Source: M3007 sp046160625 (GTDB lineage: Bacteria > Bacteroidota > Bacteroidia > Chitinophagales > Saprospiraceae). From it: a stretch of DNA of 64,000 nt. Each line of letters opens with the position of its first letter. Position 1 is the first letter of the stretch. Shown in pieces: positions 17,287-24,356 of the stretch. The notes under the pieces are model-generated. The model did not search any database. It had not been told where the DNA came from and saw nothing but the letters and a program-made list of their open reading frames with translations. The stretch is taken from positions 1-64,000 of the forward strand of contig JBJXGZ010000143.1 of assembly GCA_046160625.1 (NCBI GenBank), given 5' to 3'. A program made the position numbers and the translations under genes.

Positions 17287-17307
17287 TTGTGGAATAGGGC
17301 CTTAGCA

Positions 17308-17342
17308 AAGTGATAGTCTCACTTAAAGTGAGACTATCACTT
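17308..17342. terminator. Bidirectional hairpin between sppA and the membrane-protein gene
   Basis: A perfect 16-bp stem (17308-17323 with 17327-17342) around a 3-base TAA loop, core GATAGTCTCACT. It has no long T-run but lies in a 64-base spacer between convergent gene ends, where it can stop transcription from both sides. Confidence 0.65.
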
Positions 17343-17350
17343 ACTTACTC

Positions 17351-18751
17351 TTACCAACGCACATACCCGCTCGTATCTCTAAAATTAAAAAATTCCCGCG
17401 GCAATTCCTCGAACGGATAATTCTTAAACGCCCCTAAAAACAAACGCGGGCGGGTTAATAAGCTATCAAACCGTTCTGGGCTGTCGTGAATAATCAAACA
17501 GCGAGCGCTGTCAGGATGCTTCATAGAGGATAGCATTAAGAATTCATACGAACTGCCCCAGGTCATTTTGAGCGTTTCCGTTGGGACTTGTTTTTCAGAA
17601 AGTACAATTTTCCGTTTCGACCGATAAGCAGTCTCTTTCAAAAAGGTTTGCTCCCAATGTAGTTTATCCGTCCAGGGACGATGGGTTATTCCGATACGGA
17701 AAAGATTGATTGCGAATAAGATACCCAACGCGACCAACCCGCTTCGAGCGAGTTGGTCGCGCTGGTTTTGATCTCGCAGCACATCAAAAATCAAGGGAAT
17801 AGAAGCAAAAACTGCCAGGGGCAGGTACAGGTTTTCCATATAAAACTGCTGCCCCACGGCTTCGTAATATGGGACGTTTACCATGATTACAAATACCAGT
17901 GGCCAGCCTCCTACGAACAGGACTTTAACCCAAGCCCTGTTCCAAACATAGTACACCACACACGCCGCGATCACCGCCCAGAGCAACCAATAATCCCGAA
18001 TACTCCATTCCAAAAACTTCCGATTACTCTCTATATCAAACCAATGCGGCCACAATTTGCCAAATGCTTCCTGGCGTTGTATGGCTATAGCGTCGTACCA
18101 GTCCAGTTTCAGCACTTTATATTTAAGAATTGCCAATGCCCCAAAAACACCCAGGGCAGTTACGTGTATCCAGGTCCAGGCACGGGGTTTATTCCGATCC
18201 AGTAGGAAGAACAGGCATAGAAAAGCATGGGCATACAAAACCAAAGGATGGAAATAAAAGGCCGTCACCAGAGCACCCAGCCAAAGCGGCCATTCCCACC
18301 AGCGAAAGGCCATTAATGAGCCTTTAGCATGCATCCAGGCAAATACAGCACAAAGAAAAACCAGGCCCGCAGGCATTTCTGAAAGCCAATAAAATGTGTG
18401 GGTTGTCATTAAGGTGGCAACCAGTCCGATAGCAAGCGACCAACGCCATTGCCCGATGCGCCAGCAGAAAAAAGCCAAAATGGCTGGCCAAACTGCATGT
18501 CCAATGGAATAAGCCATCAAAACCCCTTTCAAGGGAAGTCCAAGCGCTTGTGCCGCCCAAGGCCAGAATTGTGTGACTGCAGCCCCAAAACGCCCACTTT
18601 GGATCTCTATGGCACCACTCTTCAGGATCAAAAAGGTCTGGAAGGCCATGTCCAGATTAATGATACGCTCCTGATAAAACACCATTGCCAGCACGATCAA
18701 CGCGCCAAAGAGCCCAAGACAAAGCACTAAAGCGTTGTGGTTTGCTTTCAT
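17351..18751 (-). CDS. Polytopic membrane protein of unknown function
   Basis: 466 residues with roughly ten membrane helices (for example ALVLCLGLFGALIVLAMVFY at the start, LWLGALVTAFYFHPLVLYA, LWAVIAACVVYYVW, VLFVGGWPLVFVIMVNV) and a soluble C-terminal tail of about 100 residues. The hydrophobic pattern and the long first periplasmic loop recall GT-C glycosyltransferase-like proteins, but I see no family signature, so function stays open. It starts 2 bases after the stop of the RlmL-like gene on the same strand, so the two genes are very likely co-transcribed. Confidence 0.7.
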   Translation of the reverse strand: MKANHNALVLCLGLFGALIVLAMVFYQERIINLDMAFQTFLILKSGAIEIQSGRFGAAVTQFWPWAAQALGLPLKGVLMAYSIGHAVWPAILAFFCWRIGQWRWSLAIGLVATLMTTHTFYWLSEMPAGLVFLCAVFAWMHAKGSLMAFRWWEWPLWLGALVTAFYFHPLVLYAHAFLCLFFLLDRNKPRAWTWIHVTALGVFGALAILKYKVLKLDWYDAIAIQRQEAFGKLWPHWFDIESNRKFLEWSIRDYWLLWAVIAACVVYYVWNRAWVKVLFVGGWPLVFVIMVNVPYYEAVGQQFYMENLYLPLAVFASIPLIFDVLRDQNQRDQLARSGLVALGILFAINLFRIGITHRPWTDKLHWEQTFLKETAYRSKRKIVLSEKQVPTETLKMTWGSSYEFLMLSSMKHPDSARCLIIHDSPERFDSLLTRPRLFLGAFKNYPFEELPREFFNFRDTSGYVRW

Positions 18752-18753
18752 AC

Positions 18754-19872
18754 TTAATACATTTCAAACTTCTGATAACTACATTCAAGCGCCCCGTTGA
18801 TCAGGGGAATTTTTTGTGCAGATTTAAGCCCAATGTGTTTCAACGCGTCGCGATTGGAAGAAATAATCCAGGCCGACCAGCCTGGCCAGCGTTTTTTCAG
18901 GATGTCCCCAATATTTTTGTAAAAAGCAACTGTATCCTCGATCTTAAGTCGCTCGTCATAAGGCGGATTCATAATCAGGGTTCCTGGAGGCTCCGGGGCT
19001 TCCAATTTCTCAAAGGGTATTTTTTCCACCCGAACCACCGTTTCCAAGCCCGCCGACATCAGATTGAGCGCAGTAGCATTGCGAGCACGCGGGTCTTTAT
19101 CGGCTGCAAGTATTTGAAATTCAAAGGGTTGAATCCTGGTATCTGCTTCGGCTTTCAGTGTTTTCCAGAGTTTCTGGTCAAAATCAGGCCATTTGAAAAA
19201 GCCAAAAGATTCGCGTTTAATTTGTGGTGGGGTGTTCGTTGCAAGCATCGCCGCTTCAATGGGCAATGTACCAGAGCCACACATCGGATCCACAAAAGGC
19301 CCTTGCCCATTCCAGCCAGAGAGCAATACCATCCCGGCGGCCAAAACCTCGTTTAGCGGAGCTTCTACAGTATCGCGGCGGTAATTGCGGCGGTGTAGGG
19401 AGTCGCCACTTGCATCCAGGGAAATGTCGGCATGTGTGCCCTGCACGTGTACATTGATCCGCAAAGTAGGGCCAATAGTGCTCACGTTGGGGCGGCGGTT
19501 GTATCTGTCCCGGAATTGGTCCACAATGGCATCCTTGGTCAGCAGGCCCAGGTATTGGGAGTGCCGAAACACCTCGCCTTGAGCAATCGCATCTACTGCT
19601 AGCGTGTCGCCAACACCCATATATACTGCCCAGTTGATTTCGCGGACAGCCTCGTACATATCGCGTTCATTATAGGCTGAAAAAGAGTGGATGGGCACCA
19701 GGATACGAAGTGCACTCCTGAGTTCGTAATTGGCTCGGTAAAGCAGGCTTATATCGCCAGTAAACGCCACGGCACGCTTGAGTGGGCGGATCCCCGTTGC
19801 TCCCATGGCAAGGAGTTCATTGGCAAGAACAGGCTCGAGACCCGCAAGGGTTTTGGCGAGATATGGCTGCAT
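18754..19872 (-). CDS. 23S rRNA (guanine-N2)-methyltransferase, RlmL-like, THUMP type
   Basis: 372 residues. The N-terminal half contains the THUMP RNA-binding domain (LVPIHSFSAYNERDMYEAV, LAVDAIAQGEVFRHSQYL, LRINVHVQGTHADISLDAS), followed by the linker DSLHRRNYR typical of this family. The methyltransferase half has the SAM-binding motif DPMCGSGT at 195-202 and the catalytic NPPYDERL near 300-307. The family methylates the exocyclic N2 of G2445 in 23S rRNA (RlmL) or nearby guanines; the protein lacks the second RlmK-like domain of E. coli RlmKL, as usual in Bacteroidota. It heads a two-gene unit with the membrane protein. Confidence 0.9.
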   Translation of the reverse strand: MQPYLAKTLAGLEPVLANELLAMGATGIRPLKRAVAFTGDISLLYRANYELRSALRILVPIHSFSAYNERDMYEAVREINWAVYMGVGDTLAVDAIAQGEVFRHSQYLGLLTKDAIVDQFRDRYNRRPNVSTIGPTLRINVHVQGTHADISLDASGDSLHRRNYRRDTVEAPLNEVLAAGMVLLSGWNGQGPFVDPMCGSGTLPIEAAMLATNTPPQIKRESFGFFKWPDFDQKLWKTLKAEADTRIQPFEFQILAADKDPRARNATALNLMSAGLETVVRVEKIPFEKLEAPEPPGTLIMNPPYDERLKIEDTVAFYKNIGDILKKRWPGWSAWIISSNRDALKHIGLKSAQKIPLINGALECSYQKFEMY

Positions 19873-19953
19873 TGATTTTTAATGAGATATTTAAGGGGCA
19901 AGATGGTTCATGGTTGAGTTCACGGAGATTATTGAGGCTGAATCAAACCATCC

Positions 19954-20844
19954 TCAACTCCGTTTAACTTTAAGACTATCAAGGAATTGCAAGGTTCCGG
20001 AAAGGCCATTGAGCAACATTACGTTGGCCGGAATTTTTAAGGGTCCAACGAAAAACTGATGCCCGGTTAGCAATAGCTCACAGCCATTAATGGATTGTAC
20101 CACATTGTCCACATACGTTTGTATGGGGTGTCGTGGGAGCGGTTCCTGCAAATTGGTAAACACATAATCGGGCCTGAGAGCATGGCACGCGTCCCGAAGA
20201 TCGCCTATCGCAACGTTTGCCCCAAGATAAGATACGCGCATTCCTCTCGATCGCAGCAAATACTGAATAAAAAGAAGCGTCAACTCCTGCGTTTCACCCT
20301 CCGGGGAATACAGCAAAAAAACGGGCGTATCTATACCCGACACAGCCTTATCCACTGCCACCATCAATTTCCGCCGAATGATTTGACCTACAAATTTTTC
20401 GTGTGCCGGGCTGATACTGTTGGTAAGCCAGAGCAGGCGGAGTTTGTCCAGAAAAGGATAAACCAGTTCCAACATAGCGCGCTCAAATCCGTTGGCCCCT
20501 ACATATTCCACAAATACCCGTTCAAAGGCGGCTTCATTGAGGTCAATCATTGCCAGCGTCAGGGAATCTATTTGAGCATTGGGGTTGGGGTTGTTTTGAG
20601 CAATAGCGGCGCCCTTCGCAGCAATCTCATCCGCCGACATTTGCGCCAATTTACTGATTTTAATACCGTTGCGGTTGAGTAGAGCTATATTAAAGAGGTG
20701 CCGAAGGTTTTCATCCGTATAATATCGGATGTTGGTTTCTGTGCGTGCTGGGGTAATAAGGCCGTAGCGCTGTTCCCATATTCGAATGGTATGGGCCTTT
20801 ATGCCCGTCAGTTTCTCCAAATCCCGTATGGAGTAGATCGCCAT
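19954..20844 (-). CDS. MerR-type regulator with degenerate B12-binding domain (CarH/LitR-like)
   Basis: 296 residues from the ATG at 20844 (MAIYSIRDLEKLTGI). Residues 4-70 are a MerR winged helix (AHTIRIWEQRYGLITPART, NIRYYTDENL). Residues about 95-165 form the helical bundle that caps cobalamin in CarH, and 170-290 the Rossmann-like B12 domain (PVFLLYSPEGETQELTLLFI, MRVSYLGANVAIGDL). Two key residues are changed. The family's W-x9-EH motif reads W139-x9-E149-K150, and the ExHxxG histidine that binds cobalt from below is Gln186 in ETQELT. By hand alignment it should not bind cobalamin as CarH does, so it may be light- and B12-independent. It is divergent from the small peptide gene at 21114. 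Confidence 0.85.
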   Translation of the reverse strand: MAIYSIRDLEKLTGIKAHTIRIWEQRYGLITPARTETNIRYYTDENLRHLFNIALLNRNGIKISKLAQMSADEIAAKGAAIAQNNPNPNAQIDSLTLAMIDLNEAAFERVFVEYVGANGFERAMLELVYPFLDKLRLLWLTNSISPAHEKFVGQIIRRKLMVAVDKAVSGIDTPVFLLYSPEGETQELTLLFIQYLLRSRGMRVSYLGANVAIGDLRDACHALRPDYVFTNLQEPLPRHPIQTYVDNVVQSINGCELLLTGHQFFVGPLKIPANVMLLNGLSGTLQFLDSLKVKRS

Positions 20845-21023
20845 GGATGGTTGGTTATTTCGCCACAAAGGTGTTCAAACAGACTGTCTTGTTAAATGTT
20901 TATTAAAAAAACTTCCACAATTTTTGCTAAGTGATGCCCTATGTGCGCATTAGGCACAAATTTTGACGCGTCGAATAAACTACCGCTTTCAAGGTTATTG
21001 CGGCCTGAAATGCCAGATTCACG

Positions 21024-21082
21024 ACCGTTCCCTTAATATTTCCACCGTTCCCTTGGTAAATTGCAAAAACGTAATACCTTTG
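21024..21082 (+). promoter_or_regulatory. Promoter with two 11-bp direct repeats, upstream of the peptide gene
   Basis: TTG at 21053-21055 and TACCTTTG at 21075-21082, 19 bases apart, form a good Bacteroidota promoter 31 bases before the ATG at 21114. Two identical copies of ACCGTTCCCTT at 21024-21034 and 21044-21054 are 20 bases (two helical turns) apart, and the second overlaps the -33 element. This is the layout of an operator for a repressor, and the divergent MerR protein is the obvious candidate. Confidence 0.6.
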
Positions 21083-21113
21083 GGCAAATTTTCACCTTTC
21101 CTACAAGTCACGG

Positions 21114-21323
21114 ATGCTTATGTTTTCACCTTTTAAAAAGAAAGACGATCACCCTAGCGTTGGGCAGGGCAAAAAAAACACTTCACTGGACGCACTAGAG
21201 TCCGAATTGAATGTTTTGAACAAGTCAGACTTAAGTAAAGTGGAAGGTGGGAAAGAGGCTAAAAAGCCTTTGTCAGATATTTCTGGATTACGTAGTAGTA
21301 TAGGCGGCACTATCCCGCTGTGA
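21114..21323 (+). CDS. Small peptide with double-glycine-type leader
   Basis: 69 residues, or 67 from the second ATG at 21120. Residues 27-46 (ALESELNVLNKSDLSKVEGG) have the spaced hydrophobic positions and terminal Gly-Gly of leaders cut by C39 peptidase ABC exporters, as in bacteriocins and modified peptides. The tail after GG is 23 residues (starting KEAKKPLSDIS, ending SSIGGTIPL) with serines but no cysteine. A good promoter upstream and a strong terminator downstream bracket the gene, which argues that it is real. No modifying enzyme or exporter gene is in the window. It could also be a small conserved protein unrelated to natural products. Confidence 0.65.
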   Translation: MLMFSPFKKKDDHPSVGQGKKNTSLDALESELNVLNKSDLSKVEGGKEAKKPLSDISGLRSSIGGTIPL

Positions 21324-21344
21324 ACAAACAACACACTCAGTACG

Positions 21345-21385
21345 ATATGAGTCAACTCGGTCTCCGGGTTGGCTCATATTTTTTT
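21345..21385 (+). terminator. Strong rho-independent terminator of the peptide gene
   Basis: A 16-bp stem (21345-21360 with 21364-21379, two G-T pairs) with a 3-base loop is followed by a T-run to 21385. It lies 21 bases after the peptide stop codon. Confidence 0.88.
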
Positions 21386-21421
21386 GCGGAGGCATCCTTG
21401 AATATTGTTTGAAGTCGCCTT

Positions 21422-21955
21422 TCAGTTTCGTTTTCGCACTTCTTCGTGAAGAACCTTCCCTTTTTTCATTTCTTCCTGATATTCCTTTTTACGGCGTTCC
21501 CGAAATTCAGTGGCAAGTTCCTTCACCCCAATGGGCTTGGCATTCTGCCGACGGTGGTACGCCAGAATCAGAAAGTCTGCCATGTCATCCGGGAAGGTCA
21601 CTCCTGCACTGCGCAAGTAATGCGAAAGTCGTGACCCACCATAGAAACCCCAATTGAGTATCATCCATTGTCCCAGTCGATTGTGCATGATTGTACAAAC
21701 ACTATCTTCCGGCAAATCTTTAAATTTAAGCCGTGCTTCCACCGTGACACGTTTGTCCAATTCCAGCATGGCATCTTCCAAATTTTTAGGAATGTACACA
21801 CCGTTAACGGCTTCTTTGCGGATGCGTTCCTGATATTGCTGCTCGAATTCGGCCTCTGTGTTAGGAGGCCCCTTTTCTTCTTTCTCCGTTTGGGAAAATG
21901 CATTTTGGAAAAAGAAAAACAAAAGTAGAAAGAGCGCGAAAATGCTTTTTTTCAT
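21422..21955 (-). CDS. Exported DUF6794-type protein
   Basis: 177 residues. Residues 1-21 are a signal peptide (LFLLLFFFFQNAFSQ). The mature protein has a charged helical start, then VYIPKNLEDAMLELDKR and the core GQWMILNWGFYGGSRLSHYL followed by VTFPDDMADFLILAYHRR. These match the pattern of DUF6794 proteins as I know them: a PxNLEDA...LD segment, then a W-x-NNWG(L)W-GSRL-like core and HPDDMS...SYHR. Function is unknown for the family. It is divergent from the next gene with only 17 bases between start codons. Confidence 0.72.
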   Translation of the reverse strand: MKKSIFALFLLLFFFFQNAFSQTEKEEKGPPNTEAEFEQQYQERIRKEAVNGVYIPKNLEDAMLELDKRVTVEARLKFKDLPEDSVCTIMHNRLGQWMILNWGFYGGSRLSHYLRSAGVTFPDDMADFLILAYHRRQNAKPIGVKELATEFRERRKKEYQEEMKKGKVLHEEVRKRN

Positions 21956-21972
21956 ATTGAACAGTCTGAACG

Positions 21973-22254
21973 ATGAATATACGCTTGTCTTTGTCCGAAA
22001 TATTTTTGTTGCAAATTGTCGTATGGCTCGGCCTTTGGCTGCTCAGCGACTACGTGGCAGCGCTTCTAACGCTCATAATCGGCGCTATCGTATTGGCAGT
22101 GCTCGCTTTTGCACTCATCTCCGAAGCCATCGAGCGGTCGAGGGTTCCCAAAAAATATTTTCAGGTAATGGCCCTTAGTATTTTGTCTATGGCTGTAGCC
22201 ACCGGGATTTACCTGACACTTTTGGGCGGGCAGATGGATTTTTTAACCCGGTAG
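21973..22254 (+). CDS. Small membrane protein, three predicted helices
   Basis: 93 residues, almost wholly hydrophobic: helices near 9-27 (IFLLQIVVWLGLWLLSDYV), 28-50 (AALLTLIIGAIVLAVLAFAL) and 65-88 (VMALSILSMAVATGIYLTLLG), with a conserved-looking charged turn SEAIERSRVPKKYF between the second and third. No family is recognised. It ends 2 bases before the convergent asparaginase gene, so its 3' end overlaps that gene's termination region. Confidence 0.75.
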   Translation: MNIRLSLSEIFLLQIVVWLGLWLLSDYVAALLTLIIGAIVLAVLAFALISEAIERSRVPKKYFQVMALSILSMAVATGIYLTLLGGQMDFLTR

Positions 22255-22256
22255 TT

Positions 22257-22778
22257 TCAAATTGAAAACGAGTCGTCCTGATCCGCATCGGGCAATTCCT
22301 CAAAAATGCCTGTTTGACGGTTTTTGCGCACCCGATCCCACTCAAAATATCGCCCATTCATCACAACGTAGATTCCGGGAGGCAGTACCTGTGCAAAAGC
22401 CAGCGCACTGCCAAGGTTGAAAAAACCATCGGATGAGGTGCCAAAAGCATACGGAATCATCGCGCCTGTCAGCACTATTGTTTTTCCCTTAATATCGGCT
22501 TCGGCAAGATGTCGGGCTGTTTCCACCATCCGGTCAGTCCCGTGGGTAATGAGGATGCGGTTGGCGGGGGTGCGGGTGCAATTGTAAATAATCAATGCGC
22601 GATCCTCGTCGCGCATTTCAAGAGAGTCCACCATCATGAGCGTTCTGATGTCAATTTCCACACCACAACGCCCAAGTTGGAACATTTCGCTCAGGTGGGT
22701 ATCCTTAAAAAAAAGTTCCCCAGTCAGGTAATTGTACTCTTTGTCAAAAGTACCACCCGTTACAAAAACTTGAATCAT
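22257..22778 (-). CDS. Single-domain asparaginase-like protein
   Basis: 173 residues from the ATG at 22778 (a GTG six bases earlier is possible). It is the N-terminal domain of asparaginase: TGGTFDK with the nucleophile Thr10, HGTDRMVETA with Thr81 and Asp82, and LTGAMIPYAFGTSSDG. The C-terminal domain that completes the active site between subunits (about 150 residues in AnsA/AnsB) is absent. The lysine that precedes the VVMN strand by about 12 residues in E. coli AnsB appears to be alanine here. It may be an amidohydrolase with altered activity, or a binding protein. Similar one-domain proteins exist in other bacteria. Confidence 0.82.
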   Translation of the reverse strand: MIQVFVTGGTFDKEYNYLTGELFFKDTHLSEMFQLGRCGVEIDIRTLMMVDSLEMRDEDRALIIYNCTRTPANRILITHGTDRMVETARHLAEADIKGKTIVLTGAMIPYAFGTSSDGFFNLGSALAFAQVLPPGIYVVMNGRYFEWDRVRKNRQTGIFEELPDADQDDSFSI

Positions 22779-22917
22779 GGCCACAAAGGAACGTATTTAG
22801 GCACAAATAGGATCAATCAGAATAATACTTGCCAGATTTAATGGATTCCTTAAAGCCCCCGAATTTGAAAATACTCCAAATAATAGGATAGGGGCAATCG
22901 GTTTTGCAAAACGTTTT

Positions 22918-22925
22918 TACTTTTG
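22918..22925 (+). promoter_or_regulatory. -7 promoter box of the 54-residue membrane protein gene
   Basis: TACTTTTG matches TAnnTTTG, 24 bases before the ATG at 22950. The -33 region is weak. Confidence 0.5.
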
Positions 22926-22949
22926 CCCCATCATAAAGAATTGCACTAC

Positions 22950-23114
22950 ATGAAAAAGAACGAAGAATACGTCAAGAACCCAGGTCGCGACTGGCTTGTG
23001 TTCATTATCAGCACCATAGGAATGATCGCCCTCCTCATTTGGCTACCAGAATTTATATGGGTCGCCTGGCCATTTCAATTTACCGCTTTGGCTGGAGCCT
23101 TGGGTCGCCTTTAA
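22950..23114 (+). CDS. Small single-helix membrane protein
   Basis: 54 residues: MKKNEEYVKNPGRDW, one membrane helix (LVFIISTIGMIALLIWL), then an amphipathic aromatic tail (PEFIWVAWPFQFTALAGALGRL). No family is recognised. A promoter box lies 24 bases upstream and a strong terminator 18 bases downstream, so the gene is its own short transcript, which supports its reality. Confidence 0.65.
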   Translation: MKKNEEYVKNPGRDWLVFIISTIGMIALLIWLPEFIWVAWPFQFTALAGALGRL

Positions 23115-23132
23115 ACCATTGATTGCTTCATG

Positions 23133-23170
23133 AAAAAGCCAGCTGCAAAGTATGCGGCTGGCTTTTTTTA
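23133..23170 (+). terminator. Rho-independent terminator after the 54-residue gene
   Basis: A 14-bp stem (AAAAAGCCAGCTGC pairing with GCGGCTGGCTTTTT, one G-T pair) closes a 7-base loop and runs into T7. Confidence 0.88.
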
Positions 23171-23196
23171 TACTGTTTTAGAAAGCCACTAATACA

Positions 23197-24168
23197 ATGC
23201 GGATGAAAATCCTGATTATTCGCTTTTCGTCTATTGGTGACATCGTGCTGACCACCCCCGTGGTTCGGTGTCTTAAAAAGCAGCTGGGCGTCGAGATCCA
23301 TTTCCTGACCAAATCGGCGTTCGCGCCCATTTTGGAGGCGAATCCCTTCATTGACAAGGTTTTTTCTTTTCAAAAAGAAATTCCTTCAGAATTGGTTGTT
23401 GGCCTGAGATCTGAGCGTTACGACCTAATTGTTGACCTGCATCATAACCTGCGTAGCCTTCGGCTGAAACTTGCCCTTTTCCGTCCTTCACGCTCTTTTG
23501 ACAAATTGAATTGGGAAAAATGGCTGCTCGTCAATTTTAAGATTGACCGCTTGCCCGATACCCATATCGTGCATCGTTACATGAAGACAATCAAGCATTT
23601 AGGCGTAATTTACGACGAATCGGGCTTGGATTATTTTATCCCTGAAGTGGAAAATCTGAAAAATGTCGAACTCCCTAACCAAGCCTTTGTGGCATTTGTG
23701 CTTGGCGCTACCCACGCAACGAAGCGCCTGCCAGAAGAAAAAATCATTGAAATCTGCCAACGTATCACCCAGCCAATTGTCCTTCTGGGCGGAAAATCTG
23801 AAATGGAGGCCGGTGCGCGCATTGCAAAGCATTGCGGCCGCCAGGTCTTGAACCTTTGTTTCGTGCTTAGTCTGCACCAATCGGCGCTTGTAATCCGTGC
23901 ATCCACCAAGGTAATCACCCATGATACAGGTCTGATGCATATTGCAGCAGCACTGCGCAAGCCTATTGTCTCAGTTTGGGGAAGCACGGTGCCAAAATTT
24001 GGCATGTGGCCTTTTTACCCAACGGGAATGGATATGAACACGTCTGTTGAGGTATTGGATTTGAATTGTCGACCTTGTTCAAAAATTGGTTTCGACCGAT
24101 GCCCAAAAGGCCATTTTAAGTGTATGCGGGAAATTGATGTGAAAAAGCTTAGCGGAGCAGCGCAATAG
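23197..24168 (+). CDS. Glycosyltransferase family 9 (heptosyltransferase-like)
   Basis: 323 residues (or 321 from the second ATG). The start KILIIRFSSIGDIVLTTPVVRCLK is the GT9 N-terminal Rossmann signature as in WaaC/WaaF/WaaQ. ADP-sugar binding elements follow: VAFVLGATHATKRLPEEK, IVLLGGKSEMEAG, then THDTGLMHIAAALRKPIVSVWGST, the family's D-T/S-G-x-x-H loop. The enzyme adds heptose or a related sugar to lipopolysaccharide core at the cytoplasmic face. A cysteine-rich tail (LNCRPCSKIGFDRCPKGHFKCMREI) is usual in Bacteroidota members. It is preceded by the terminator at 23133-23170, so it needs its own promoter, which I cannot place. Confidence 0.88.
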   Translation: MRMKILIIRFSSIGDIVLTTPVVRCLKKQLGVEIHFLTKSAFAPILEANPFIDKVFSFQKEIPSELVVGLRSERYDLIVDLHHNLRSLRLKLALFRPSRSFDKLNWEKWLLVNFKIDRLPDTHIVHRYMKTIKHLGVIYDESGLDYFIPEVENLKNVELPNQAFVAFVLGATHATKRLPEEKIIEICQRITQPIVLLGGKSEMEAGARIAKHCGRQVLNLCFVLSLHQSALVIRASTKVITHDTGLMHIAAALRKPIVSVWGSTVPKFGMWPFYPTGMDMNTSVEVLDLNCRPCSKIGFDRCPKGHFKCMREIDVKKLSGAAQ

Positions 24169-24286
24169 TTTGTTCAATTCCGCTACGCAGTCTACCTTCA
24201 CCCCGCAAACACGGTCCTAAATACTTTGAGATTTGCCTTCAAACTGCCAAATACCTTTTTTTCAGAAAAACCCTTACGAAGCTTTG

Positions 24287-24316
24287 TTGCTGAATCTGGA
24301 TTTTGCGCTACTTTTC
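24287..24316 (+). promoter_or_regulatory. Promoter of the PorP/SprF gene
   Basis: TTG at 24287-24289, a 19-base spacer and TACTTTTC at 24309-24316 (TAnnTTTG with the last base changed). The gene starts 41 bases later. Confidence 0.45.
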
Positions 24317-24356
24317 GCCGAGAAACATCTTGTCAATCCGTCCAATGTCAATAATT

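Noticed and set aside
17308..17342. Member of the periodic repeat family
   Set aside because: The 16-bp stem has no 8-9 nt internal period, so I list it only as a bidirectional terminator-like hairpin.
21345..21385. Possible small regulatory RNA after the peptide gene
   Set aside because: The hairpin plus T-run is fully explained as a terminator, and I see no separate promoter for it.
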